A DNA stretch of 64,000 nucleotides, from assembly GCA_032718565.1 (NCBI GenBank), contig JAVGVS010000828.1, forward strand, positions 1 to 64,000. The letters run 5' to 3'. Below are positions 11,822 to 21,692 of the stretch, piece by piece (the first letter of the stretch is position 1; each line of letters opens with the position of its first letter). Origin of the DNA: Distichodus sexfasciatus (Eukaryota > Chordata > Actinopteri > Characiformes > Distichodontidae). The position numbers were made by a program, and so were the translations under genes. The notes beneath the pieces were generated by a model that was not told the DNA's origin, searched no databases, and saw only the letters and a program-made list of their open reading frames with translations.

Positions 11822-11828
11822 GTTAACC

Positions 11829-12141
11829 CCAACCCTAACCAGTGGAGTTCATATCTATATTGTTACTACATAAAATTGTTTTAATAAAGGATATTTTCCT
11901 TGTTGATTTCATCAAGAATCTTCACCTCTGGCCTATTGGCTCTGAACAACTTCATACCAAAGATGACAACTGACATAGCGACAAAACCTTTCAGCAAATT
12001 AATAATCAGAGAAAAGTGCACAGATAACACTCGAGACAGAGCACCTGCAGCCAGTGAATGCATTGGTCTAAGTTAGAGGTTTAAAGTCTATTTACAACTA
12101 GAGCTTGTTTCTAGTGATTCAGAAATCATTTTTCTTGTCTA
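11829..12141. other. intergenic
   Basis: No gene or recognised repeat is seen here. Confidence 0.4.
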
Positions 12142-12400
12142 GTGAGAGTGAGTGATTATTTGTCATTGTGAACACACCACAGCGCAGCACACGGTGCACC
12201 ACAACCAAATGTGACCTCTGCATTTGACCCATCCATGAAGGAGCAGTGGGCAGCTAACAAGGGCAGCGCCCGGGGAGCAGCGCTTGGGGACGGTACCTTG
12301 CTCATGAGTACCTCAATGGTAACTTTACCGGCCCTGGATTCAAACCTGCGACCTTCAGATCACGGGGCGAACACCCTACCGTTACGCCACCAGCTGCCCC
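12142..12400 (-). repeat. V-SINE-like, full-length minus copy
   Basis: Read on the minus strand it starts with a tRNA-like head with a GTTACGCCACC counterpart and ends in a TGTGTTCACAATGACAAATA tail. The central part matches GAGCAAGGTACCGTCCCCAA in reverse. It is one of the most complete copies in the window. Confidence 0.75.
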
Positions 12401-13192
12401 AGTCTTGTGATCAACTCAGCATGTGAGTGAACAATTTAAAAAAAATAAATAATAATGGTTAGATTTTGTGTGAGAGTTGTTGCTTGGTCGTGAGTGTGAG
12501 ATTGATGCTTAATGCGTGGGTGTCGCGCCAGATGCGCGACAGTTGGCAACTCCATGACGTACGGGAAGGACATTACAGAAGCAAAGCTTAACATTGGCAA
12601 CACCTGGTGGCCACTTGGTCTGAGGGTGTCTGTTTTGCTATTACTATTAATTATTACTGGTAACTTTGTATTATTATCACACCGGAAAACAGGGTTTTTA
12701 CGGTGCAAGTAGCCTACCATCAAAGTTGACAGCCATAATTTTAGCTGTAAAACCAGACAACTCCATATTGCCTTCTCTTCGATATCTTTAGATCGTTTAG
12801 AATTATAATGTATAATCATACACTAACACATGCACCTTACATTTAAAAACAAATCTCAACGTGCTACGGCGTGAAATATCATTATAAAAGAGAAATGAAA
12901 ATCTAACTAATCTTACATCGTAGAAAACCAACCGTGGCATGGTGAATCTGACCCAAGATCAACCACTCAACCGTCTAAGCAAAACAGAGTCTATAATCTG
13001 TAACGTGCTCTAGTGGTATGATCTGTCAGTGCACCCTGAACGCCAACTTAGGCCACATCATTTTTTTTTGCTCTTGACGCTCGAAAATGGCAAAATACAA
13101 CACCTCGAGCCATTCTATTAAAGCCAGTAGCACCATCTATCTAGTCTGGATTGAAATACCAGCAAATTGTTCTTGAAGGTTCATCGCCTATC
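12401..13192. other. intergenic
   Basis: I see no exon here. A segment near 12520-12600 (TGTCGCGCCAGATGCGCGAC, then AGTTGGCAACTCC) resembles dispersed fish repeats, but I cannot delimit it. Confidence 0.35.
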
Positions 13193-13372
13193 ACTGCATT
13201 TACATTTACGCCATTTAGCAGTACTTCCATTTCCAAATTTTAGGGACTCTCCCTGAGCGTAACGTGGGGTTAGGGGCCTTGCTCAGGGAACCAACATCCA
13301 TTGTGCTAAAAGTAGGATTCGAACCCACAATCTCTTGGTCCAGCAGTGAGTATCCTAAGGACAAGCAAGTGC
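13193..13372 (-). repeat. tRNA-derived SINE, second family
   Basis: It contains ATTTACGCCATTTAGCAG, GGTTAGGGGCCTTGCTCAGG and AGGATTCGAACCCACAATC, then CTTGGTCCAG. Read on the minus strand, the last part is a tRNA-like head with a B-box (GGTTCGAATCC). Confidence 0.65.
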
Positions 13373-13394
13373 AGGCTTAATACCGCACAGTTGT

Positions 13395-13606
13395 CAATTT
13401 AATTCAATTCAAATTTATTTATATAGCGCTGTTAACAACAGTCATTGTCACAAAGCTCTTTACAAATAACCGGCCTAAACCCCCCAACAAGCAACCCCCC
13501 TGAGGCGACAGTGGCAAGGAGAAACTCCCTCTAGTAGGAAGAAACCTTGAGAGGAACCAAGACTCGGAGGGGGACCCCATCCTCCTCTGGGCGACCGGGC
13601 GCACAA
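13395..13606. repeat. high-copy dispersed fish repeat
   Basis: It contains AATTTATTTATATAGCGC, GGAGAAACTCCCT, AAGAAACCTTGAGAGGAACC and CCCATCCTCCTCTGGGCGAC. I recognise these blocks as a very common interspersed repeat of teleost genomes. No coding capacity is seen. Confidence 0.6.
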
Positions 13607-14061
13607 ACATTTAATGCACAACAGCAATAGATCAATAGGTCAACCCTCCACTATTCTGATTTTAGCATGTGGGAAGTCAATAGTTAAAAAGTAATGACAT
13701 TTAATAAATCATCAAAAAAAAATATGGCACTTCATGTCTGGTTTCAAAGATGCCATTGAGATTCTGAATCCGACAATGGCATGAAAATTGTGACTTTTTT
13801 ACTGCAGATTTAGTACAGATTTAACATTCTCTTCTCAAATCAGCACTTCGTACACAGCGGCTCAAATACATTAGCCCTTCCTCCTTCTTACCTTACAGGG
13901 CACTATTTATTAACGTTGTTGTTGTTGTTGACAGTAGGAGTGGTCTATAATGGTGATGAGAGTGAAAGACACATTAGAGGATGTGAAAATAGTTACAGAG
14001 ACACACGACACATTATTCTCTTTGTTATTTTTATGAGACGCAGGGGTTGCTTCAGTCCAGA
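13607..14061. other. 5' flank of gene 4
   Basis: There is a short GTT repeat near 13914-13931. No GGAAGT box comparable to those of the paralogues is seen. No gene is visible. Confidence 0.35.
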
Positions 14062-17000
14062 ATGAAAACCCTCATTGCCTTGACCATTTTTCTGACCACA
14101 GGTTAGTTATTCAGCTTATACCATCTGTTGATATAAATGTTCAGTGTTTGCAGTGGATTTTCTGTGCTGCACTAGTTTTACTCAAGTGCTAATAATTATT
14201 GAAATTGTTGTGGCCCCTTTTAAGGTCCAGTGGGTTGCTTTTGCCTGGAGGGCTTCATAGGCAGTAGTGTCATAGTGTTCAGCAGAGTCATGTGGAAGCC
14301 AAATATGAATATACCTATTTGCTACGCACATAAATGCATTGACGGAAAATTCCACCATGAGAGGATATCACTATATGCGTATGACGGCACTGATTGGAAT
14401 TTAGCTATTTTGATTAAAAATCTAAAAACACAAGATCAAGGAAGGTACACACTTAAGGTGGACAATTTAAAATGGCAAGGAACACTTCAAGTTTATAATG
14501 GTAAGAATTAAATATTACACACTATTACTCAAATATTAATTAATAATTAAAATCTATGTTAAACCGTTTTTACTCATTGACTTGATGGGCAGAGAAAGAA
14601 TATGATTTTTAGGGCAGTTTATTCTGAAACTCTACCTTGGTGTATATTTCTGTCACATTGCTGCGGGTGTTATTTGTCCAGTTGTTCACAACTGAAATCT
14701 TCTTGTCTGGATATATGTGGTTTTGTTTAGAATGATCTCAAACCTAGATAATAGCTCAGCTGGGAAAATAACACTGAATTGAGCACAATGTAGAGTTAAA
14801 ATGTCATAAAAATTAATTTGTACTTATAGTAAAATATGTTTTATTAAATGACAAGTGAGTATAATGACAGTGAGCCTCATTCCACAACTGTTTTTAAGAA
14901 GAAATTTATTTCTAAAACCCATTTACATAGTTTTCATGAAGATTCTGACATTCGCCAATGTTTTCATATTTGAGATTCGCTCTTAGGTAAAAAACAGAAT
15001 CTCCGAACGTTGAAGAGCATACTTTGTTGTCAAGCAGTTTGGTAGTTTCAGAACACGTCACAAATCCGATATAGACTCTTCTTAAGAACAAACGTAACAA
15101 CAGCTTAAGAAGATATTGATGAATGAGGCCCAATGTTTGTCTTTTCACTTGGATGAAATGGAGGTTAAGTGTGATGTGAGATCTTTATTATTGCTATTAC
15201 TGACAGCTAGTTGTTGTGTGGGGACAAAGACTGTGACTCAGGAAAAACAAGCAACCGTTCACATTACGTGTGACTATCCTGATGGGCTTAGGATGACACC
15301 AAAATATTTCATGAAGCTGAAGGGTCACTCAGTGGACAAAGTGATTTATAACTCTGGAAGCAGCTACTCAAAATCCTCACATTATTACGTATCTGATGAA
15401 CCTCAGTCAAAGAAGTTTAGTTTGAGAATCACTGATGTGAGAGAGGAAGATGGAGGAACTTATTACTGTGGAACAATGAAGAAAGATCCCTCTACCAGCT
15501 ACTTCTTAATTCTCAACACCATCCACCTACGTGTTGCAGGTGAGAAGCACAAATTCTTGAACGTTTCCTGCTTTCTGCTGCATGATTATACGTTTTCACA
15601 CATGGGCATTAACATGTGCTGCAAAGTTCACACATCTGCATTCTGCTTGATAGAAAAAGTGGGCTCGGCCAAAGTGACTGGTTTCTTAGGCGGACACGTC
15701 ATGATCATGTGCCATCACCCTTTGCAAAAGGGCCAGGCCAGATTCATCTGCAAGGAATCAGGAGGAGGATGTCCAGAGAGGATACAGACTAAAGTTCAGA
15801 ATGAATGGCACCAAAGTGAAGGATTCAGTCTGTACAATGACAGCACTTCAGGAGTTTTAATAATCCGAGATCTGGCAGAAGGATCCTACAGGTGTGGAGT
15901 GGAAATATCAGAGTTTAATGAACAGTACACAAAAGTGAAGATGGAGATGAAGGACGGTAAGAAATAGAACTCCAGTGATTTTTAGGGATGTAACGATACA
16001 TTGATCCACACTGATACATCGATTCAATGATCATAGCATCGACACAAAATGAAAACGTCAAGCAGATATTATACATATTAAAATATCACTTTATATTGGG
16101 ACAATTGGTAGCATAATGACCCTCTGATTGAAGTCCCAGACCACTGAGAAACTCATGAGCAAGGTCCAGTCCCCGGCCACTGCTCCACTGGCACTACCAA
16201 AAAATAGCTGGCGTTGGGTGTTCACAATGAAAATAACTTAAATTTTAAATTAATTAACATAGGTGAAATGTGGGTGGTGATCTTCGGTTAGGAAACCCGT
16301 AAATGGTGCAAGAGGTTGTGAGTTGGCTCTGTGCTAGACCCTTAACCCAAAGTTGCTCCAGCAAGACGGTCCCTGTAATTAGGGAGTACATAAGACATAA
16401 TATTTGCTACTGTAATATTGCATATACTCATATTATTTAGATCCTTGCTGTGGAAGCAACACCTCCCAAGTTGGCCGTATTGGGGAAACTGTAACAATCA
16501 CCTGTCAGTATCCCGACATTTTTGAAGCAAGTCCGAAATATCTCTGCCTTGAAGACGAGAATCAACTTTGCCATGATATCAGCTGGCTCAAAGCTGTCAG
16601 AACATATGCCTTATTATCCAACAGTCAAGCCAACGTCTTTACCGTGACCATCAATAATCTGAGGCTAGGGGATGCTGGAGTTTACTGGTGTGGAGCAGAA
16701 ACCAACGATGGAAATATTACTTATGTTTCCCGGATCAATAAAGTGCATGTCAGTATTACCGGTAAGTCACAGTACTTTGATTATTTCTTAGATATATGTG
16801 AATTAATTTAAGTTAATAGAATAATCATTAGATTCCCCTCTTTCCGTAGCCAACAAAGTTATTGCTCATGAAGATGACCTGGTTGAGATCACATGTCCTT
16901 TTGCGTCAAAGTATAAGCAGAATTTAAAGCATTTCTGTAAGGAGCGGGAGTGTCTTCCAGAGCAACAGAGCTTACATACAGAGAGTAAAGATACTGCTGA

Positions 17001-20000
17001 TGCCTTTACTGTGACCATCAACCATGTGACTGCTGAGAATGCTGGGAAATACTGGTGTGGAATAAAAAGAGGAGAAACTGTCATGAATTATCTCTCCACT
17101 GAACTGCATGTCATCATGAAAGAAGGTGCTTTTGTCAGAAGTGGTTTTCATTTACAAATGTATAATGTCATATATAATGCATATACATGACAATGTCTAA
17201 ATTTACATATTTACATTTTACTTTCCAGTGATTAATATGACTGGACATGAGACCCACAGTGTCTCTATTGAATGCAGGTATCATAGAGAATCTGTGGAAA
17301 ATCAGTTGACATTCTGCATGGGAGAGCAGATCTCCAGCTGCGAGAAAGTTGGAGTAGAAAGCAGAAATGAGCGATTGTCTCTGACCCAGAATGCACCTGC
17401 TGGGGTCTTCACAGTGACCATCGCAGATCTGAAGCAGGACGACTCTGGGATATACTGGTGTGGGGAAGGAAGATTTGGATCCTTCATCTATACTAAAGTG
17501 TACCTACAAGTTTTGAAAGGTAAACATCGTCTCTTATATGTCTTGCATGCCATGGCACTGTCATGAATGTGTAATATCTCTACAGTTATAAAGTGATGAT
17601 TCTCAACCTTTTTTCCACTTTTCTTCCAAATTTATATCATGTCAACACAGTTGTGACCCTATTTCAAGTATAGGGCTAGCTGTAAAGTGAAAGAGTGGTA
17701 AGCTGACATTCAGGGTTCTGGTGTCACATTTTCCGGTTGAGCAAGCAGAGAGTCACCTGCTTCGCAGCATAACGTGTATGAGTTGGCCTCGTGATCGGAA
17801 GGTCACTGGTTCAAGTCCTGGACCATCAAAGGTACCACTGAGCTACTGAGTTACGTAAGGTGCCGTCCCCAAGCACTGCTCCCCAGGTGCTGCCAAAAAA
17901 GCTGCCCACTGCCCCTTCATGGATGAGTCAAATGCAGAAGTCACAATTAGTTGTGGTGCACTGTGTGCTGTACTGTGTTCACGATGACAAATAATCCCTC
18001 ACTTAAATTAACATAAATTCATTGTATGACATAGTATATGAACACATAAATTAAAGACTAAGTTCCATGCGGATAAATTATAGCCTATTCAAAGCAATCC
18101 AATAATTAAGACTTTATTTTATAAACGTCTTTTCAACACCAATAAAAGGGACTCTACATTCGTTCAGCTGGAAAACGTGACACAGCACCACTAGGGTCAT
18201 AAAAATTGATAGTTACAGAACGGAGTGACAACGTTGCTGCTCGGTCTGGAAGGTTTAAGAATGTATCTGTAAAGACAAATGGACAGTCAGGCAGTGGAAT
18301 TTTGTGGTTTGTATGCTCAAGTAAAAGCAGAAGTGAAAAAGCTGTAAGGACAGAAATGCACCAGCTGCACTAGCATGAGTCTTATGAATCATTTCATTCA
18401 CCTACATTTTTTTTCAATTTAAGTCTTGTGTAATCATTAAAACAGAGATACAATGCAATGTTTTGGGGTCCTTTTATATTTTTCAGCTCCAGGTTCCTCT
18501 CTCACCATCACTGTGGGCATTTGTGTGACTCTACTGCTGATTGTGATTAGCGGATTTACATTGATGCTCTTCACGCTCAAAAACACACAAGGTCCTTAAC
18601 ACACACTGACACACACTTTCACTTCACTATACTGGGGACATTCCATAGTGATTACTGACATTACACAGTGATCACTGAAGCCAAATAACCTTATGGCTGA
18701 CGCTTAACCCAACCCTAACCTCAATAGTGAACATGAAACTTTAATGCTCTTTTAGCCTTCTTAAATTTGCCTTAATACAGAAGATTCAGAAAGTTGTCAC
18801 TAAAAATAAGCTGTGGTTGTGGCGTGTGGAGACATGTAGGAGCCGAAAGCTGCAGTATGCTAGCGGGGACTCGGGCCGACTCACTGCGGCTCGTGCTGCT
18901 CGTAATTCGGAGCATCGCCGACAGTCATTAACGCCAGAGTGAACCAAGTAATTTTTTAGTAACCAGGTCCAACTAACAAAAAGAAATTAAAAATAAAATT
19001 AAATACAATAAAAAATAACTGGAAAGTATTCCAAAGACCTGAAGCCTAAAGCGAGGGAGGAGAGCAGGAGAGAAAGCGTGCAGACAGAGCGAGAGCAAGA
19101 GCAGACACTTTTTTTTTACAACATACTGCACTTTACCAGGTTGGCTGTGCTCTGGTGGTTAGAATACTTGCCTCTGGACCAAGAGCTTGTGGGTTCAAAT
19201 CCTTCCTCCTGCACAGCCACCATTAGGTCCCTGAGCAAACCCTTAACCCTGAATTGCTCCAGCAGGACAACTGAAATTTGGAATTTGAAGTCACTCTGGA
19301 TCAGTGTCGTAAATGTAAATAACACAAGTTCAAGTTCTCATTTCTCAGTTACAAGATGCTTTGAATGCAGTAGAAAATGTACAATGATGACTTGATGTAG
19401 ATTTGATATGGTGTATGACTTTGGTTTGACTTCTATAGGCTCCTCGTTCTTTAATAGAAAAGAAAGGAGAAACAATGATGTAAGTACCTCATTGCATGTG
19501 AAAGTGTATATATAATTGCAAGTACATCTGCATTGTTGCGACTTTTACTTTGAAGGTATGTGTCTTCTCTTTGCCCAATCTCAGGTTCCCATTGCTGTTT
19601 GTCACTACGAAGAGATTAACCCTGCCAGATGTTCTTCTCAGCTAAACATGGAAGTACATCAGAGTGCGTCATTGCCCCCTAACTCCCCTGCAGGTAATTT
19701 CCATGCTGTCATTTCTACAGAAGCTCCCTAGCTGTTTCTGAGAAACAGAATGTAACACTTTACAGAAGTACACTGTACTGTACTGCACACTGTTTACACT
19801 GTAACACTCTAACAGAAGACAATTAGCATGTAGCATTAAGAGAGAGAACAAGTGCATAGTACAAAAGGGCAGTTGGTTGCATAATGGTTAGGAAGTAGGT
19901 GTTCGGACCATCAAAGGTACCACTGAGGTACTCATGAGTACCATCCCCAAGCACTGCTGCCCAGGCACTGCCAAAAAGCTGCCCACTGCTCCTTCATGGA

Positions 20001-21138
20001 TGGTCAAATGCAGAGGTCAGATTTCAGACACACGTAGAACCAAACATCTAGATAAGGTTTTTATTGTGACAGTTTGTAGTTATAGTTGGTTTTTAAAGAG
20101 ACATTAAGTCTCAAACAAACATGATGTTATGGGTGTATTTTAGTCGCCATCAACTGGACCAACTTTACGTTTGATCGGCGCCCGGCAATAATGCTTATTT
20201 TTTCCTATTACATGAGGCTCTTGATTTTAAGACAATGGCATGCTTTGAAGTTTAATTATAGTTAAATTTCTGATATGCAGCCACCATTGGTAAACCATCA
20301 AAATGAGTGACCACCAAGAGAGGAAGTTGAGGTTTGTGTGATGGAGGTAGATGGAGGCAGACCTACAGAGAGAAAAAAAGAGAAAAGAGCGAGGGAGGAA
20401 GAGAGAGAGGTGGTACTCACACTTTGATGACATTCTGGACTTTAATAAATGGGCTCAAAGTTGCACCTTTTGGACACAGAAAGTACATCAATTGACTCAT
20501 GAAGCTTCATCGGCCTAAGACTAGTGAACACTAAAAACATCCTCAAGGAACTCTTGTGGCTTGGACGCAAGAAGAAAGTCAATGTCAATTGCTCTATGAA
20601 ACTCCTCTCAGTATTTCTCTTTAGTCTTACATTTATATTTTACATTTATGGTATTTATCAGATGCTCTTATCTGGAGCATCTTCCACTTCCTAATTTCAA
20701 TTTGGGATTACGGGTCTTGCTCAGGAACAAAGTTATGGAAGTGGTAGGATTTGAACACATGACCTCTTGGTCCAGAGCCCAGTATCCTAACCACTATACC
20801 ACCAGTAAGCAGCTTTTGGCAGCTTTACATTGACAGCATTTGCCTTATATACTCTATATATACTCTCAGAACAACACAGTTTGTTATTATTATTGCTTCC
20901 AATAAGCAGTGAAAAATGTCATGTTTTTAAATGCAATTCGTTGACTGGACGATGATGATGATGATGATTATATATGTCAGTAGCCAGTCATTTTTGCTTT
21001 CCTACAGATTATGAAACTATCTACTATACAGTACAACTGACGACTAGTGATGTCCCGGAGCCCACCTACACCACTGTGAGTTTCCACAAGTATTCTGATT
21101 CTACCATTGATGCGGTCGCCTTCGCCGAAGTAGAGTGA
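14062..21138 (+). CDS. pIgR-like receptor with six Ig domains (gene 4)
   Basis: Eleven exons join in frame to 741 aa: 14062-14101 (signal, MKTLIALTIFLTTG), 14225-14500 (D1), 15207-15539 (D2), 15654-15956 (D3), 16441-16761 (D4), 16850-17125 (D5), 17229-17519 (D6), 18487-18591 (TM), 19439-19479, 19585-19693 and 21008-21138. D2-D6 each keep the core Cys pair (e.g. YYCGT, YRCGV, YWCGA, YWCGI, YWCGE). D1 has lost both core Cys (VIVFS, YTLKV) but keeps the extra pair (ICYAHKC). The TM is ITVGICVTLLLIVISGF. The tail has HYEEI, TIYYTV (ITSM) and PTYTTV. The domain number resembles mammalian pIgR (five), but here the tail is immune-signalling in type. It is probably a surface receptor; polymeric Ig transport is not supported by the sequence. 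Confidence 0.8.
14873..15131. mobile_element. possible MITE in gene 4 intron
   Basis: The left end GAGCCTCATTC and right end GAATGAGGCCC are near-perfect inverted repeats around a 260-bp body. I could not identify a clear target-site duplication, so the call is tentative. Confidence 0.35.
16100..16240 (+). repeat. V-SINE-like copy, divergent
   Basis: It contains ATTGGTAGCATAATG, CTCATGAGCAAGGTCCAGTC and GTGTTCACAATGA. It is shortened and lies in the gene 4 intron before D4. Confidence 0.65.
16262..16390 (+). repeat. tRNA-derived SINE fragment, second family
   Basis: The run GACCCTTAACCCAAAGTTGC followed by TCCAGCAAGAC matches the centre of the copy at 19138-19318. It lies directly after another SINE in the same intron. 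Confidence 0.5.
17768..18003 (+). repeat. V-SINE-like copy
   Basis: It has the B-box-like GGTTCAAGTCC, then AGGTGCCGTCCCCAAGCACT, CTTCATGGATGAGTCAAATG and the tail GTGTTCACGATGACAAATAA. It lies in the gene 4 intron before the TM exon. Confidence 0.75.
19138..19318 (+). repeat. tRNA-derived SINE, second family, plus copy
   Basis: The head reads CTGGTGGTTAGAATACTTGC with the B-box GGTTCAAATCC, followed by CCTGAGCAAACCCTTAACCC. This plus copy shows that the family starts with a tRNA-like head. Confidence 0.7.
19867..20021 (+). repeat. V-SINE-like copy, truncated
   Basis: It contains GCAGTTGGTTGCATAATGG, CAAAGGTACCACTGAGGTAC and CTGCCCACTGCTCCTTCATG. The 3' tail is missing. It lies in the gene 4 intron before the last exon. 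Confidence 0.65.
20300..20430 (+). pseudogene. relic receptor promoter inside gene 4 intron
   Basis: This stretch matches, block by block, the 5' flank of gene 5 at about 21542-21625: GAGAGGAAGTTGAGG against GAGAGGGGAAGTGCTGG, then GTTTGTGTGATGG in both, then GTGGTACTCACACTT in both. No signal exon follows. It looks like the leftover promoter of a deleted gene copy, now within the last intron of gene 4. Confidence 0.55.
20628..20806 (-). repeat. tRNA-derived SINE, second family
   Basis: It contains ATTTATGGTATTTATCAGAT, GGTCTTGCTCAGG, GTAGGATTTGAACACATGAC and CTTGGTCCAGAG, the same layout as the copy at 13193. Confidence 0.65.
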
Positions 21139-21692
21139 GTTTACTTAGGAATTAGTGTTTTTGTCCTCCATATCTGGATTTGTCTCATATAAACATGTAT
21201 GTATATTTCCTTTATGAATTTGAAGGTGTGTCATGATTTGCATTATATTAATTTTTTCATGTTTCTACTTACAGTGCATCTGTCAATTTTACATTTCTTA
21301 ATCATAAAAGCTGATATTTTTCCATTGTTCCAGCTCAGTATGATGTGTAAACCATCATTTACTTATGTATTTTGATTCATATTTTGGCTAGCTATCATAC
21401 CTTTTAACCACTTTCCCTGTTGTGGACGTAAAGCAATGCACAAGATACAAATATTTAATAAAGAGTTAACTATGACATAGCGGATAATAGTGTAAGCGTT
21501 TCCTTGTGGGCAGCCACTATTTATGAATAATCAAAAAGACAAGTGACCTCTGAGAGGGGAAGTGCTGGTTTGTGTGATGGTGTTGGAGGGATGAAAAGAG
21601 GAAGAAGTGGTACTCACACTTAGACAGTTAACATTAAAAGACTGTCAAAGCAACGCTCTCCAGAAAATCATCGCTCTCAATCTTTACAAAAA
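21139..21692 (+). promoter_or_regulatory. intergenic and gene 5 promoter
   Basis: Two ETS/PU.1-like boxes, GAGAGGGGAAGT (21552-21563) and AAAAGAGGAAG (21594-21604), lie 90-140 bp upstream of the gene 5 ATG. No other feature is seen. Confidence 0.45.

Noticed and set aside
15116..15206. Methionine start and hydrophobic run (LLLLLL) upstream of gene 4 D2
   Set aside because: It resembles a signal peptide, but the TGACAG acceptor at 15205-15206 gives the phase-1 D2 exon expected for the family, and gene 4 has its own 40-nt signal exon at 14062. An alternative start here cannot be excluded.
14062..21138. Calling gene 4 the fish polymeric Ig receptor (pigr)
   Set aside because: Teleost pIgR usually has two Ig domains and no ITSM tail. 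Six domains and immune tyrosine motifs make it pIgR-like only.
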